A stretch of 7,973 nucleotides of DNA from Syntrophales bacterium (lineage in GTDB: Bacteria > Desulfobacterota > Syntrophia > Syntrophales > UBA8958): the NCBI GenBank assembly GCA_023231165.1, contig JALNVY010000112.1:1-7973 (forward strand), written 5' to 3'. Numbering within the stretch: position 1 is the first letter of the stretch; each line of letters starts with the position of its first letter. Both the position numbers and the translations under genes were made by a program. Shown one piece after another: positions 1 to 6,387 of the stretch. Below the pieces are notes generated by a model that was not told the origin of the DNA, did not search any database, and saw only the letters and a list, made by a program, of their open reading frames with translations.

Positions 1-1106
1 AGTCCCTGAACCGTCTTGAAGTAGTAGGGAGAACGCAAATCCAGCAGACCCTGGCGGCCGAATTTCAACATCGGGTTCGCCGGTTCCCGTTCCACCAGAT
101 AGTCGCCAAATGCACCCTCATGGGCAATAAGATTCTCTCCGGCAGCACTGGAGACCACAAGAGCAGCCCGCGTGAGCAAAGATGTTTCGCCCACATGGCA
201 TCCGATAATGACCGGCCAGCCCATTTTTTTCAGCTCTTCAATCATTTTCAAGGCTCTGATAAGACCGCCCACCCTCGATATCTTGATATTCGCTATGAAT
301 TTCCCTTCAATATTTCTGTAAAGCGACAAATCATCGAGGGTGCAAAGGCTTTCATCCAGAATAACGGGGAGCCCCGTAGCGGTGCTGAACTTGCTTATAT
401 CTCCGGCATTTCGCGCCCTCACAGGTTCTTCCATTGCAAATGCCCGCCCGTCCCCCAGCATCTTTGTATACTTTATAGCTTCATCACAGCGGTCCTTCCA
501 TAAATTATTGGCATCAAGACGAATACGAATAGGTTTGGCGTGATGTTGCACAGACAATTCTTCAAGGATATCAAGCTTTTCAATATCACGTTCCAGATTG
601 CCGCTTAACTTGATTTTAAAATCCGAAAATCCCCGGATCAAATATTTATCTGCCAGCGTAGTATATTTCCATTTTTTGTCATCACCCAGCACGGCAGTGT
701 AGCGACCACAAAGTTTGCCGTCGTCCAGTCCCAGCATTTTTTCAACCGTGCAACCCCTCTCCCGGGAAAGTAGGTCAAGCACCGCCATTTCCATGGCGCA
801 CCATGCCGATGGATAGTTATCGATTTCTTTTTCATTCCCCTCTGCCCACCGTTGTAGATCTTCCACCGTTTCGAAATTCACCTTGCCGGAGGAAAATTTT
901 TCCCTTATCCAGATGATACTCGCGTCAAGATCATCGCCGGCCACATAGATTCGTGGACAACCCTCACCATACCCCGTGTTTCCATTTCTTTTGGCCTGGA
1001 CCCAGATGCTTTCTCCTTCGCTCCTGGTTGCCGCGGCATGACGGATGATTGTTTTCAAATTCAACCGCAATGGTGCTGCTTCTATGTCCATGATCTGCTT
1101 CGCCAT
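1..1106 (-). CDS. Enolase-superfamily enzyme, muconate-lactonizing-enzyme type (C-terminus cut by window edge)
   Basis: An unbroken minus-strand frame of 368 codons starts at ATG 1106 and runs off the left edge. GAGGAG lies about 8 nt upstream of that ATG and fixes the start; the next ATG, five codons in, has no ribosome site. The barrel carries the acid/base and metal set of the MLE subgroup: K164-I-K166 (FKIKLSG), metal ligands D198 (RLDANN), E226 (MEEP) and D251 (LDES), and the second catalytic lysine K275 (NIKISRVGG). A GCHVGETS loop follows at 302-309. A lysine where mandelate racemase has its histidine argues against a true racemase. Members epimerise dipeptides, make o-succinylbenzoate or cycloisomerise muconates; the substrate here cannot be told from sequence. 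The capping domain (about 1-125) and barrel are nearly full length, so only a short tail is likely missing. It is divergent from cydA with no obvious functional link. Confidence 0.85.
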   Translation of the reverse strand, partial: MAKQIMDIEAAPLRLNLKTIIRHAAATRSEGESIWVQAKRNGNTGYGEGCPRIYVAGDDLDASIIWIREKFSSGKVNFETVEDLQRWAEGNEKEIDNYPSAWCAMEMAVLDLLSRERGCTVEKMLGLDDGKLCGRYTAVLGDDKKWKYTTLADKYLIRGFSDFKIKLSGNLERDIEKLDILEELSVQHHAKPIRIRLDANNLWKDRCDEAIKYTKMLGDGRAFAMEEPVRARNAGDISKFSTATGLPVILDESLCTLDDLSLYRNIEGKFIANIKISRVGGLIRALKMIEELKKMGWPVIIGCHVGETSLLTRAALVVSSAAGENLIAHEGAFGDYLVEREPANPMLKFGRQGLLDLRSPYYFKTVQG

Positions 1107-1377
1107 CCGAGTCTCTCCTCTATCCGCAATTGCCGCTTATGATGTCCAAAATGACATTGGCTTTTTATTCGTTGTAGATTTTAGATACGAGTCTACGATA
1201 CAATAATTATTGATAAGAACTCTCTTTTTCACAGAGGGAGCATATGAAGAAAGGTCTTGTGTGTCAAGAGGAATTTGACCACAATATGTGGTGTATGTTG
1301 CCGATCATGGTGATCCAACCACATAGGTGCAGCCCCGGGAGGCCATGTTGACATTGGGTAAGGAATACTCTCTTTGA

Positions 1378-1397
1378 CAAGATATCATCAAATCTTG
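1378..1397. promoter_or_regulatory. Inverted repeat CAAGAT-N8-ATCTTG, candidate operator upstream of cydA
   Basis: CAAGAT (1378-1383) and ATCTTG (1392-1397) form a 6-N8-6 dyad that overlaps the -35 hexamer of the candidate cydAB promoter. The spacing is not that of an FNR box (TTGAT-N4-ATCAA), and I cannot assign a regulator. A repressor site is inferred from position only. Confidence 0.3.
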
Positions 1398-1436
1398 ACA
1401 CCGGTATGATTTTACTGTAATTTCCTGTCAAGTTTT
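1390..1436. promoter_or_regulatory. Long-spaced inverted repeat flanking the cydA transcription start region
   Basis: AAATCTTGACA (1390-1400) and TGTCAAGTTTT (1426-1436) are inverted copies matching at 10 of 11 positions, 25 nt apart. One arm covers the putative -35 and the other the putative +1 and leader, ending just before the AGGAGG of cydA. It could bind a dimeric regulator. In a transcript starting further upstream it could fold into a hairpin next to the ribosome site. Confidence 0.35.
1395..1423 (+). promoter_or_regulatory. Candidate sigma70-type promoter for cydAB
   Basis: A perfect -35 hexamer TTGACA (1395-1400) is followed by a 17-nt spacer and TAATTT (1418-1423) as a weak -10. 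Transcription would begin near 1430, leaving a leader of about 20 nt before the cydA start. The -10 matches consensus at only three positions, so the assignment is tentative. Confidence 0.35.
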
Positions 1437-1451
1437 ATGAGGAGGGTTTTT

Positions 1452-2762
1452 ATGGATGTTCTGGCGCTGAGCCGGATGCAGTTTGCCCTGACGGCCATGT
1501 TTCATTTTCTCTTTGTCCCCCTGACCCTGGGGCTCTCCATCCTGGTAGCATACATGGAGAGTCGCTATGTGGCAACGCAGAACGACATGTATCTCCGGAT
1601 GACCAAGTTCTGGGGCAAACTATTTTTCATCAATTTTGCCCTTGGGATCGTAACGGGGCTGACTCTGGAGTTCCAGTTCGGGATGAACTGGGCGGAATAT
1701 TCCAAATATGTCGGCGATATCTTCGGCATCCCCCTGGCGATCGAGGCGACGGTGGCCTTCTTTCTCGAATCGACCTTTCTGGGACTGTGGATCTTCGGAT
1801 GGAAAAAGGTGTCTCCCCGGGTGCACGCCTTGAGCATCTGGATCGTCGCCTTCGCAACGAATCTGTCCGCCCTCTGGATTCTTCTGGCCAACGGCTGGAT
1901 GCAGCACCCCGTTGGGTATGTGTTGCGAAACAACCGAGCAGAACTTGTCGATTTCATGGCTTTTCTTACCAATGCATACGGTTGGCTGAAGTTCTTCCAC
2001 ACCATCCTGGCGGGGTATATCGTGGCGGCTTTTTTCGTCATGGGTATTTCGGCCTGGCACATCCTCCGGAAAAGCCATCCGGAGTTTTTCAAGAAATCCT
2101 TTCAGATGGCGGCGACTTTCGGGCTGGCCAGTTCCCTTCTCGTGGTCCTGGTCGGAGATTTTCACGGAGCGGAGGTCGCCAAGACCCAGCCGGCGAAACT
2201 TGCCGCTATGGAGTCCCTCTGGGAGACCCAGCGGGGAGTGCCCTTTTACCTGCTCCTTATCCCCGATCCGAAGAATGAACGTAACGCCGTGGAGTTGTTC
2301 GGCATCCCCAAGATGGTAAGCTTCCTGTCCTACAAGGATTTAAATGCCGAAGTTAAGGGTCTCAAGGACTTCCCCAAGGATCAGCGGCCTCCGGTCTTTG
2401 AAACCTTCCTGAGCTTTCGGTTCATGGTGGGCCTGGGCGGCCTTTTTATTCTTTTGAGTTCCCTTGCCTTTTTCCTGTCCTGGAAGGATTGGCTGGAAAA
2501 GTATCCCTTCTTTTTAAAGGTGATGCTCTTTGCCATTCCCCTGCCCTATCTGGCCGGCGAATTAGGGTGGATAGTGGCGGAGGTAGGGCGGCAGCCCTGG
2601 ATCGTCTACGGAGTCCTGAAGACCTCGGATGCTGCTTCCCGGAGCGTTTCCGTAACCCAGGTGACTGTTTCTCTGGTCGGGTTTACCATCTTATATAGTT
2701 TCCTGGGGCTGGTCGATATGTATTTGCTGGCAAAATACGCAAAGAGGGGCCCGGAGGTTTAA
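1452..2762 (+). CDS. cydA: Cytochrome bd quinol oxidase subunit I, short Q-loop form
   Basis: Catalytic heme-bearing subunit of the inner-membrane oxidase that takes electrons from quinol and reduces oxygen to water. The start is ATG 1452 (MDVLALSRMQF), because AGGAGGG at 1440-1446 sits 5 nt upstream; an in-frame ATG at 1437 lies before that ribosome site. The protein has 436 residues against about 520 in E. coli, the difference being a short Q-loop. Visible residues by family comparison: H18 (heme b595), E98 and E106 (AIEATVAFFLES), H183 (FFHT) and M325 (SFRFMVG) as heme b558 ligands, K249 and E254 in the quinol segment (AKLAAME), and GRQPW at 379-383. Many hydrophobic membrane segments are present. 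cydB follows after a single base with GGAGGT inside the end of this gene. The oxidase probably scavenges oxygen if the host is an anaerobe (inference). Confidence 0.97.
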   Translation: MDVLALSRMQFALTAMFHFLFVPLTLGLSILVAYMESRYVATQNDMYLRMTKFWGKLFFINFALGIVTGLTLEFQFGMNWAEYSKYVGDIFGIPLAIEATVAFFLESTFLGLWIFGWKKVSPRVHALSIWIVAFATNLSALWILLANGWMQHPVGYVLRNNRAELVDFMAFLTNAYGWLKFFHTILAGYIVAAFFVMGISAWHILRKSHPEFFKKSFQMAATFGLASSLLVVLVGDFHGAEVAKTQPAKLAAMESLWETQRGVPFYLLLIPDPKNERNAVELFGIPKMVSFLSYKDLNAEVKGLKDFPKDQRPPVFETFLSFRFMVGLGGLFILLSSLAFFLSWKDWLEKYPFFLKVMLFAIPLPYLAGELGWIVAEVGRQPWIVYGVLKTSDAASRSVSVTQVTVSLVGFTILYSFLGLVDMYLLAKYAKRGPEV

Positions 2763-2763
2763 C

Positions 2764-3795
2764 ATGCTGGATTATCAAACGATATGGTTTGTCCTCTGGG
2801 GAGTATTATGGGCCGTCTATTTTATGACCGACGGCTTTGACCTGGGAATCGGCATCCTCTATCCGTTTCTGAGCAAGGATGATCAGGAGAAACGGATGAT
2901 GATCAACAGCATCGGTCCTGTCTGGGACGGCAACGAGGTGTGGCTCGTGACGGCCGGGGGCGCTACCTTTGCCGCCTTTCCCGTGGCTTATGCCCTGATT
3001 TTCAGTTATCTCTATACGCCCCTGCTCATCATCCTCTTTGCCCTGATCTTCCGGGGTGTAGCCTTTGAATTTCGAGCGACAGCCGCTTCGGAGGCCTGGC
3101 GTCAGGGTTGGGATCTGGCCATCTTCTTCGGGAGTCTGATCCCAGCATTGCTGTTCGGGGTGGCATTTGGCAACATTTTTCAGGGCCTGCCCATGGATAA
3201 CCTTGGGTATTCAGGGTCTTTGCTGGAGCTGCTCAACCCCTACAGCCTCGTCACCGGTTTACTGTTTGTTGCCATGTTTGTCTGCCACGGCGCCCTTTAT
3301 CTGGCCATCAGGACGGGAGACGATCTGGGACGGCGGGCGGAGCGTTTTGCCGTCAAGGCGTGGGTGGTACTGGTTCTGATGGCGGCGCTGTTTTTTGTAA
3401 ACACGGCCTTCGCGACCAATTTGTATGCCAATTACCTGAAGAATATTATTTGGTTGGCCATTCCCGCCCTGGCGGTTGCCTCGCTCATGGGGATCGGCGT
3501 TTTTGCGATGAAAAGGCAGTATCAGCGGGCCTTTGTTGCTTCCTGTATTACTATTGTCCTGGTGGTTATGACGGGGGTGATGGGTTTATATCCACAGTTG
3601 CTGCCGTCCAAGATAGATCCCCGTTACAGTCTGACGATTTACAATGCCTCTTCAAGTCCCTATACCCTGAAGATTATGACGGTCGTGGCCCTGCTTTTCG
3701 TACCCATGGTAATGGCCTATCAGCTCTGGGTCTACTGGGTCTTCCGGCGCCCGGTGACGAAGGAAGATGTCCTGGGGAACAAGGACGCTTACTGA
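2764..3795 (+). CDS. cydB: Cytochrome bd quinol oxidase subunit II
   Basis: Second membrane subunit of the bd oxidase, which pairs with CydA to stabilise the hemes and supply a proton path. ATG 2764 is one base after the cydA stop, with GGAGGT at 2754-2759, so the two are made from one transcript. The 343-residue length is normal for short CydB forms. Family motifs are DGFDLG at 23-28 and WDGNEVWLV at 54-62, whose Asp55 matches the conserved E. coli Asp58. About eight hydrophobic segments run to a C-terminal WVYWVFRRP. The stop TGA (3793-3795) lies inside the 3' end of the opposing bamD, and no cydX-like small subunit or cydDC exporter gene follows in this window. Confidence 0.97.
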   Translation: MLDYQTIWFVLWGVLWAVYFMTDGFDLGIGILYPFLSKDDQEKRMMINSIGPVWDGNEVWLVTAGGATFAAFPVAYALIFSYLYTPLLIILFALIFRGVAFEFRATAASEAWRQGWDLAIFFGSLIPALLFGVAFGNIFQGLPMDNLGYSGSLLELLNPYSLVTGLLFVAMFVCHGALYLAIRTGDDLGRRAERFAVKAWVVLVLMAALFFVNTAFATNLYANYLKNIIWLAIPALAVASLMGIGVFAMKRQYQRAFVASCITIVLVVMTGVMGLYPQLLPSKIDPRYSLTIYNASSSPYTLKIMTVVALLFVPMVMAYQLWVYWVFRRPVTKEDVLGNKDAY

Positions 3796-4580
3796 CCCTG
3801 GGGTGGTCGAGTGGCACCGGTCTCGATCTTCTTGCTGGTGACCTTCGCGGCAGCCGCTTGGGCCTTTTTCTCGTCCTGGGCCTTTTTCTCCTTTTCCTTG
3901 ACCTGGCGCTTCTGGGCTTCGTCGATGTACGCTTTGACCTTATAGTCGAGTCCTAAATTGGGATAGTTTTTTGCGATGGTCTGAAAACGCTTCAGGGCTG
4001 CCTGGAATTTGCCCTGCTTAAAGTAGAACTCACCGATATAGAATTCCTGCTCTGCAAGATTCTTCCTGCATTCCCTGAGTTTCTGCTCCGCTAAAAAGGC
4101 GAATTTACTGCTCGGGTAACGGGCCATGAGACGCTCGAATTCCCGCGCTGCCTTGATGGTTTCCGTCTGATCCCGGTCGATGCTGGTCGTCTGTTTATAG
4201 TGGCACATGCCGAGCTGATACATGGCATAGGGGATGTTTTCGTTTGTCGGGTGGAGGCTCACAAAATCCGTATAAGCCAGCTCGGCCTCTGCATATTCCT
4301 CATCAGAGAAATGGGCATCCCCGATGCCGAGTTCGGCCTGGAGAGCCAGGGGGTTGAGAGGATTTTCTTCCTTAACGCGGATAAAATATTCAACCGCCCG
4401 CTTGTAACGGCCATCTTGATAAGCCGCGACACCTGACTGGTACAGGGCCTCCGGCGTACCTTTGGCCATCTGCTTGCGCGACCAGAGGTCTTTCCACCAG
4501 CCGCATCCGGACATGGTCATGACAAAGACGAGCAAAAAGGTGATGATGCAGCTTCTACGGATAGTCAAGTCCTTGATCAT
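3789..4580 (-). CDS. bamD: Outer-membrane protein assembly factor BamD (TPR lipoprotein)
   Basis: Lipoprotein of the BAM complex that inserts beta-barrel proteins into the outer membrane, working with BamA from the periplasmic face. The 263-residue product begins with a basic and hydrophobic signal peptide ending in the lipobox MSG-C26, the predicted lipidation site. Residues about 40-225 are TPR repeats: ALYQSGVAAYQDGRYKRAVE (45-64), then AELGIGDAHFSDEEYAEAE, YAMYQLGMCHYKQ, and a last pair around YIGEFYFKQGKFQAALKRF (181-199). The remaining tail (about 226-263) is rich in Lys, Glu, Gln and Ala, charged and probably disordered or coiled. ATG 4580 overlaps the stop of the upstream thioredoxin gene as ATGA, which implies translational coupling. 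Its stop (3789-3791) overlaps cydB by 7 bp. Other TPR lipoproteins (YbgF/CpoB-like) are possible but fit the length and signal less well. Confidence 0.92.
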   Translation of the reverse strand: MIKDLTIRRSCIITFLLVFVMTMSGCGWWKDLWSRKQMAKGTPEALYQSGVAAYQDGRYKRAVEYFIRVKEENPLNPLALQAELGIGDAHFSDEEYAEAELAYTDFVSLHPTNENIPYAMYQLGMCHYKQTTSIDRDQTETIKAAREFERLMARYPSSKFAFLAEQKLRECRKNLAEQEFYIGEFYFKQGKFQAALKRFQTIAKNYPNLGLDYKVKAYIDEAQKRQVKEKEKKAQDEKKAQAAAAKVTSKKIETGATRPPQGQ

Positions 4581-4906
4581 AGTCCCTTCTTCGCAAAGTC
4601 TTCCAGTTTTTCCCTGGGGACGAGACCGATCAGGGTATCCAGTAACTTGCCGTCCTTGAACAGCAGGAGCGTCGGAATGCTGCGGACGCCGAATTTTTCT
4701 GCCGTTAACGGACTATCGTCAATATTGAGCTTGGCGATTTTGATCTGGTCCTTATAGGTTGCCGCCAGCTCCTCGACCATCGGACCAAGCGCCCGGCAGG
4801 GTCCGCACCAGGGAGCCCAGAAATCCACAATGGCCGGTTTATCCGCTTTCAGCACCTCCTTCTCGAAGTTCTCATCCGAGACGTGAATCATGGCTTCTTC
4901 TCCCAT
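4577..4906 (-). CDS. trxA: Thioredoxin
   Basis: Small cytosolic dithiol-disulfide reductant. The 109-residue product has the standard single-domain length. It shows the active site W33-C34-G35-P36-C37, the buried Asp28 (VDFWA) and the cis-proline Pro78 (RSIPTLLLF), followed by the usual FKDGKLLDTLIG strand and turn. I start it at ATG 4906 (MGEEAMIHV), because AAAGGAGGT lies 7 nt upstream (4914-4921). An in-frame ATG at 4927 precedes that ribosome site. It leads a two-gene operon with bamD (ATGA overlap). Pairing a general reductase with BamD is unusual, and a link to envelope thiol chemistry would be speculation. No signal peptide is seen, so the protein should be cytosolic. Confidence 0.96.
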   Translation of the reverse strand: MGEEAMIHVSDENFEKEVLKADKPAIVDFWAPWCGPCRALGPMVEELAATYKDQIKIAKLNIDDSPLTAEKFGVRSIPTLLLFKDGKLLDTLIGLVPREKLEDFAKKGL

Positions 4907-4910
4907 AATC

Positions 4911-4921
4911 AGACCTCCTTT
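4911..4921 (-). promoter_or_regulatory. Strong ribosome binding site deciding the thioredoxin start
   Basis: Read on the minus strand this is AAAGGAGGTCT, a near-perfect anti-Shine-Dalgarno match, 7 nt before ATG 4906. It lies inside the frame that would open from ATG 4927 and so rules against that longer start. Confidence 0.8.
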
Positions 4922-4944
4922 CGTCACCTTCTTTATTGTGCACT

Positions 4945-4973
4945 AAGTTATGACACATTGGCAGATATGTCAA
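4945..4973 (-). promoter_or_regulatory. Candidate sigma70 promoter for trxA-bamD
   Basis: On the minus strand a perfect TTGACA (4973-4968) is separated by 17 nt from TAACTT (4950-4945). Transcription would start near 4938, about 30 nt before the thioredoxin ATG. The -35 and spacing are ideal and the -10 is weak. Confidence 0.45.
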
Positions 4974-5003
4974 ATCGAATTTTATTTTAAGAAGTCTGAT
5001 CAT

Positions 5004-5022
5004 TTGACGCCTTCGCAAAAAG
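5004..5022. repeat. Truncated tip of the TTGACGG...AAAAAG palindromic repeat family
   Basis: TTGACGCCTTCGCAAAAAG matches the terminal inverted repeat of the element at 6913-7043 at 17 of 19 positions. No body or opposite tip follows. Instead a GC-rich hairpin begins 9 nt later. It looks like a relic or a solo end, lying between the divergent trxA and nucleoside phosphorylase promoters. Confidence 0.5.
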
Positions 5023-5031
5023 TAACTTTTC

Positions 5032-5052
5032 CCCTCCCTTTCAAGGGGAGGG
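5032..5052. repeat. GC-rich hairpin CCCTCCC-N7-GGGAGGG
   Basis: A perfect 7-bp stem (5032-5038 with 5046-5052) around a 7-nt loop, followed by a further G-rich run (5054-5067). It resembles a second type of dispersed intergenic repeat. There is no T-run, and it lies upstream of both flanking genes, so it is not an obvious terminator. Confidence 0.45.
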
Positions 5053-5092
5053 CCGGGGGTAGGGATGGTTTAATTTATTGCAACCTTGTGCC

Positions 5093-5121
5093 TTGTCACT
5101 TGGGAATGAATCTGCTATAGA
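5093..5121 (+). promoter_or_regulatory. Candidate sigma70 promoter for the nucleoside phosphorylase operon
   Basis: TTGTCA (5093-5098; 5 of 6 to consensus), a 17-nt spacer and TATAGA (5116-5121; 4 of 6) point to a start near 5128. That gives a leader of about 30 nt before the GTG start at 5159. Confidence 0.5.
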
Positions 5122-5158
5122 TCATGGCGCCTTCGATCCTTATTGAGAGGGGATATCT

Positions 5159-5872
5159 GTGGAACGATTGGGGATAATTTCGGGGACTATTGCCCTGCAG
5201 GAAAAGGGGGTGCTCCTCGATCCTAAAGAAAAATGGGTAGAAACGGAGTTCGGAAAGGCCCTGGTGCTGGTTACGGAGAATATTGCCTTCCTTCCCCGTC
5301 ACGGCGGGGACCCGAAACGGCACATTTTGCCTCATCTTATCAATCATCCCGCCAATATGCTGGCCTTGAAGAGCCTGGGCTGCCGGGAGATCATCGGGAT
5401 TAATTCTACCGGTTCCCTGAGGCTGAAACATAAACCCGGTTCCCTCGTAGTTCCCGATGATTTCATCATGCTTAATCCCGGCCCAACTGTTTTTTCCTCG
5501 AAACCGGTACACATCACTCCGACCCTCAGCAAAGAGGTTCGGGAACGTTGGATAGACGCCGCCCGGGGATGTGCCCTCGAAGTCGTAGATGGCGGCATTT
5601 ACTGGCAGACCACGGGACCGCGCTTTGAAACAAAAGCGGAAATCATGCTCATGTCGCAGGCGGCCGATCTGGTGGGGATGACCATGGCCAGCGAGGCTAT
5701 TGTCGCCCGGGAACTCGATATGGCCTATGCGTCATTATGTTCCGTGGATAACTACGCCCATGGACTGGAAGACAAAGAGCTGACAATGGAAAAAATCCTC
5801 TGGCGTGCCCGCAGGAACGCCGAATCCGTTGTCCAGATTGTGAAGAGTTACATAGAAAGGAGACAGGGATGA
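5159..5872 (+). CDS. MTAP/PNP-family purine nucleoside phosphorylase (6-oxopurine type, possibly methylthioinosine phosphorylase)
   Basis: Trimeric-type phosphorylase that splits a purine nucleoside with phosphate to free base and pentose-1-phosphate. It starts with GTG at 5159, with GAGAGGGG about 6 nt upstream; the ATGs at 5106 and 5124 are out of frame. The 237 residues carry the family signatures: FLPRHG (44-49), HLINHPANMLAL (59-70), NSTGSL (82-87), PGSLVVPDDF (93-102), TGPRFETKAEI (152-162) and GMTMASEA (173-180). At the base-recognition position the sequence is VDN198YAHG. Methylthioadenosine phosphorylases have Asp here (TDYDCW), and 6-oxopurine enzymes have Asn. That suggests methylthioinosine, inosine or guanosine rather than methylthioadenosine (inference). 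The stop overlaps the next start as ATGA, coupling it to the cobalamin adenosyltransferase. Confidence 0.88.
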   Translation: MERLGIISGTIALQEKGVLLDPKEKWVETEFGKALVLVTENIAFLPRHGGDPKRHILPHLINHPANMLALKSLGCREIIGINSTGSLRLKHKPGSLVVPDDFIMLNPGPTVFSSKPVHITPTLSKEVRERWIDAARGCALEVVDGGIYWQTTGPRFETKAEIMLMSQAADLVGMTMASEAIVARELDMAYASLCSVDNYAHGLEDKELTMEKILWRARRNAESVVQIVKSYIERRQG

Positions 5873-6384
5873 AGTTTTCGAAAAAGGGGGACGGAGGAGA
5901 AACAAGCCTTCTCGGTGGTCAGCGGGTTCCAAAGTTCGATCCCAGGCCGGATACTTATGGCGTCCTGGATGAGGCCAGTTCCGCCCTCGGGGTGGTCAGG
6001 GCCATGACGAAAGATCAGCGGATCAAGGGCATTGTCCTCAGTGTTCAGAAAGATCTGCTTACCATGGGAGCGGAACTCTCCAGCCTGTCCGAAGATATCC
6101 CCAAACTCAGCATCCGTATCGGCGCCGGAGATGTACAACGTATCGAGGACCTCATCGATGAGCTCCAGAAAAACGTTAAGCTCAAAAACGAATTCATCTA
6201 TCCCGGGGAGACGGTTTTATCAGCCCAGATAGATGTGGGCCGGACGATTATCCGGCGGGCGGAAAGAAACGCCGCCCGGCTGAAAAGCGAAGGCCTTGTA
6301 AACAATACCAATATTCACCAGTACTTGAATCGCCTGGCAGACATGCTTTTTGTATTGGCCCGTTACGACGAGCAGAACGGGTAA
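5869..6384 (+). CDS. PduO-type ATP:cob(I)alamin adenosyltransferase
   Basis: Transfers the 5'-deoxyadenosyl group of ATP to cob(I)alamin, making coenzyme B12 in the cytosol. The 171-residue protein matches the PduO/MMAB family: N-terminal ATP loop FSKKGDGGETSL (3-14) and GGQRVPKFDPR, YGVLDE (30-35), SVQKDLLTMGAEL (58-70), FIYPGE (109-114). It also has the catalytic run GRTIIRRAER (124-133) with R125, R129, R130 and E132, and LNRLADMLFVLAR (153-165) with the conserved D158. The usual opening TKTGD is replaced by SKKGD, a mild deviation. It is translated through an ATGA overlap from the nucleoside phosphorylase, with GGAGACAGGG upstream. Its stop is 3 bp from the opposing gene at 6388, leaving no separate terminator. 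The family call is firm; I leave the symbol blank because cobO, pduO, cobA and atr are used inconsistently. Confidence 0.93.
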   Translation: MKFSKKGDGGETSLLGGQRVPKFDPRPDTYGVLDEASSALGVVRAMTKDQRIKGIVLSVQKDLLTMGAELSSLSEDIPKLSIRIGAGDVQRIEDLIDELQKNVKLKNEFIYPGETVLSAQIDVGRTIIRRAERNAARLKSEGLVNNTNIHQYLNRLADMLFVLARYDEQNG

Positions 6385-6387
6385 GAA

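Larger units (their letters stand above)
1107..1451. other. Divergent intergenic region between the enolase-superfamily gene and cydA
   Basis: These 345 bases hold no convincing gene. They contain a perfect 12-bp AT-rich palindrome (CAATAATTATTG, 1201-1212), a perfect 15-bp palindrome (ACCACA-ATA-TGTGGT, 1278-1292), a GTCAA-N7-TTGAC inverted pair (1263-1279), and TTGACA at 1348, 1374 and 1395. A weak minus-strand promoter for the left gene can be drawn (TTATTG 1206-1201, 17-nt spacer, TAAAAT 1183-1178), but its -35 matches consensus poorly. A 35-codon frame at 1244-1351 is described among the findings. Confidence 0.6.

Noticed and set aside
120..543. Plus-strand frames opposite the enolase-superfamily gene
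   Set aside because: Antisense to a frame with all conserved residues, and no recognisable domain.
638..835. 65-codon minus-strand frame inside the enolase-superfamily gene
   Set aside because: It is on the same strand but a different phase from the intact 368-codon frame that carries the catalytic motifs.
1374..1391. FNR box upstream of cydA
   Set aside because: TTGAC and ATCAA are 8 nt apart rather than 4, so the consensus TTGAT-N4-ATCAA is not met.
1565..2165. Two long minus-strand open frames opposite cydA
   Set aside because: They are antisense shadows of a clear CydA coding frame, with no family motif, no ribosome site and arginine/proline-rich composition.
3360..3956. 198-codon plus-strand frame across the cydB/bamD junction
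   Set aside because: It overlaps both real genes out of phase. Its Leu/Phe-rich tail is the complement of the Lys/Glu/Ala-rich BamD tail.
5032..5052. Rho-independent terminator
   Set aside because: The hairpin has no T-run and is upstream of both divergent genes, so nothing would end there.
5096..5512. 138-codon minus-strand frame opposite the nucleoside phosphorylase
   Set aside because: Antisense shadow; the plus strand shows the MTAP/PNP motifs.
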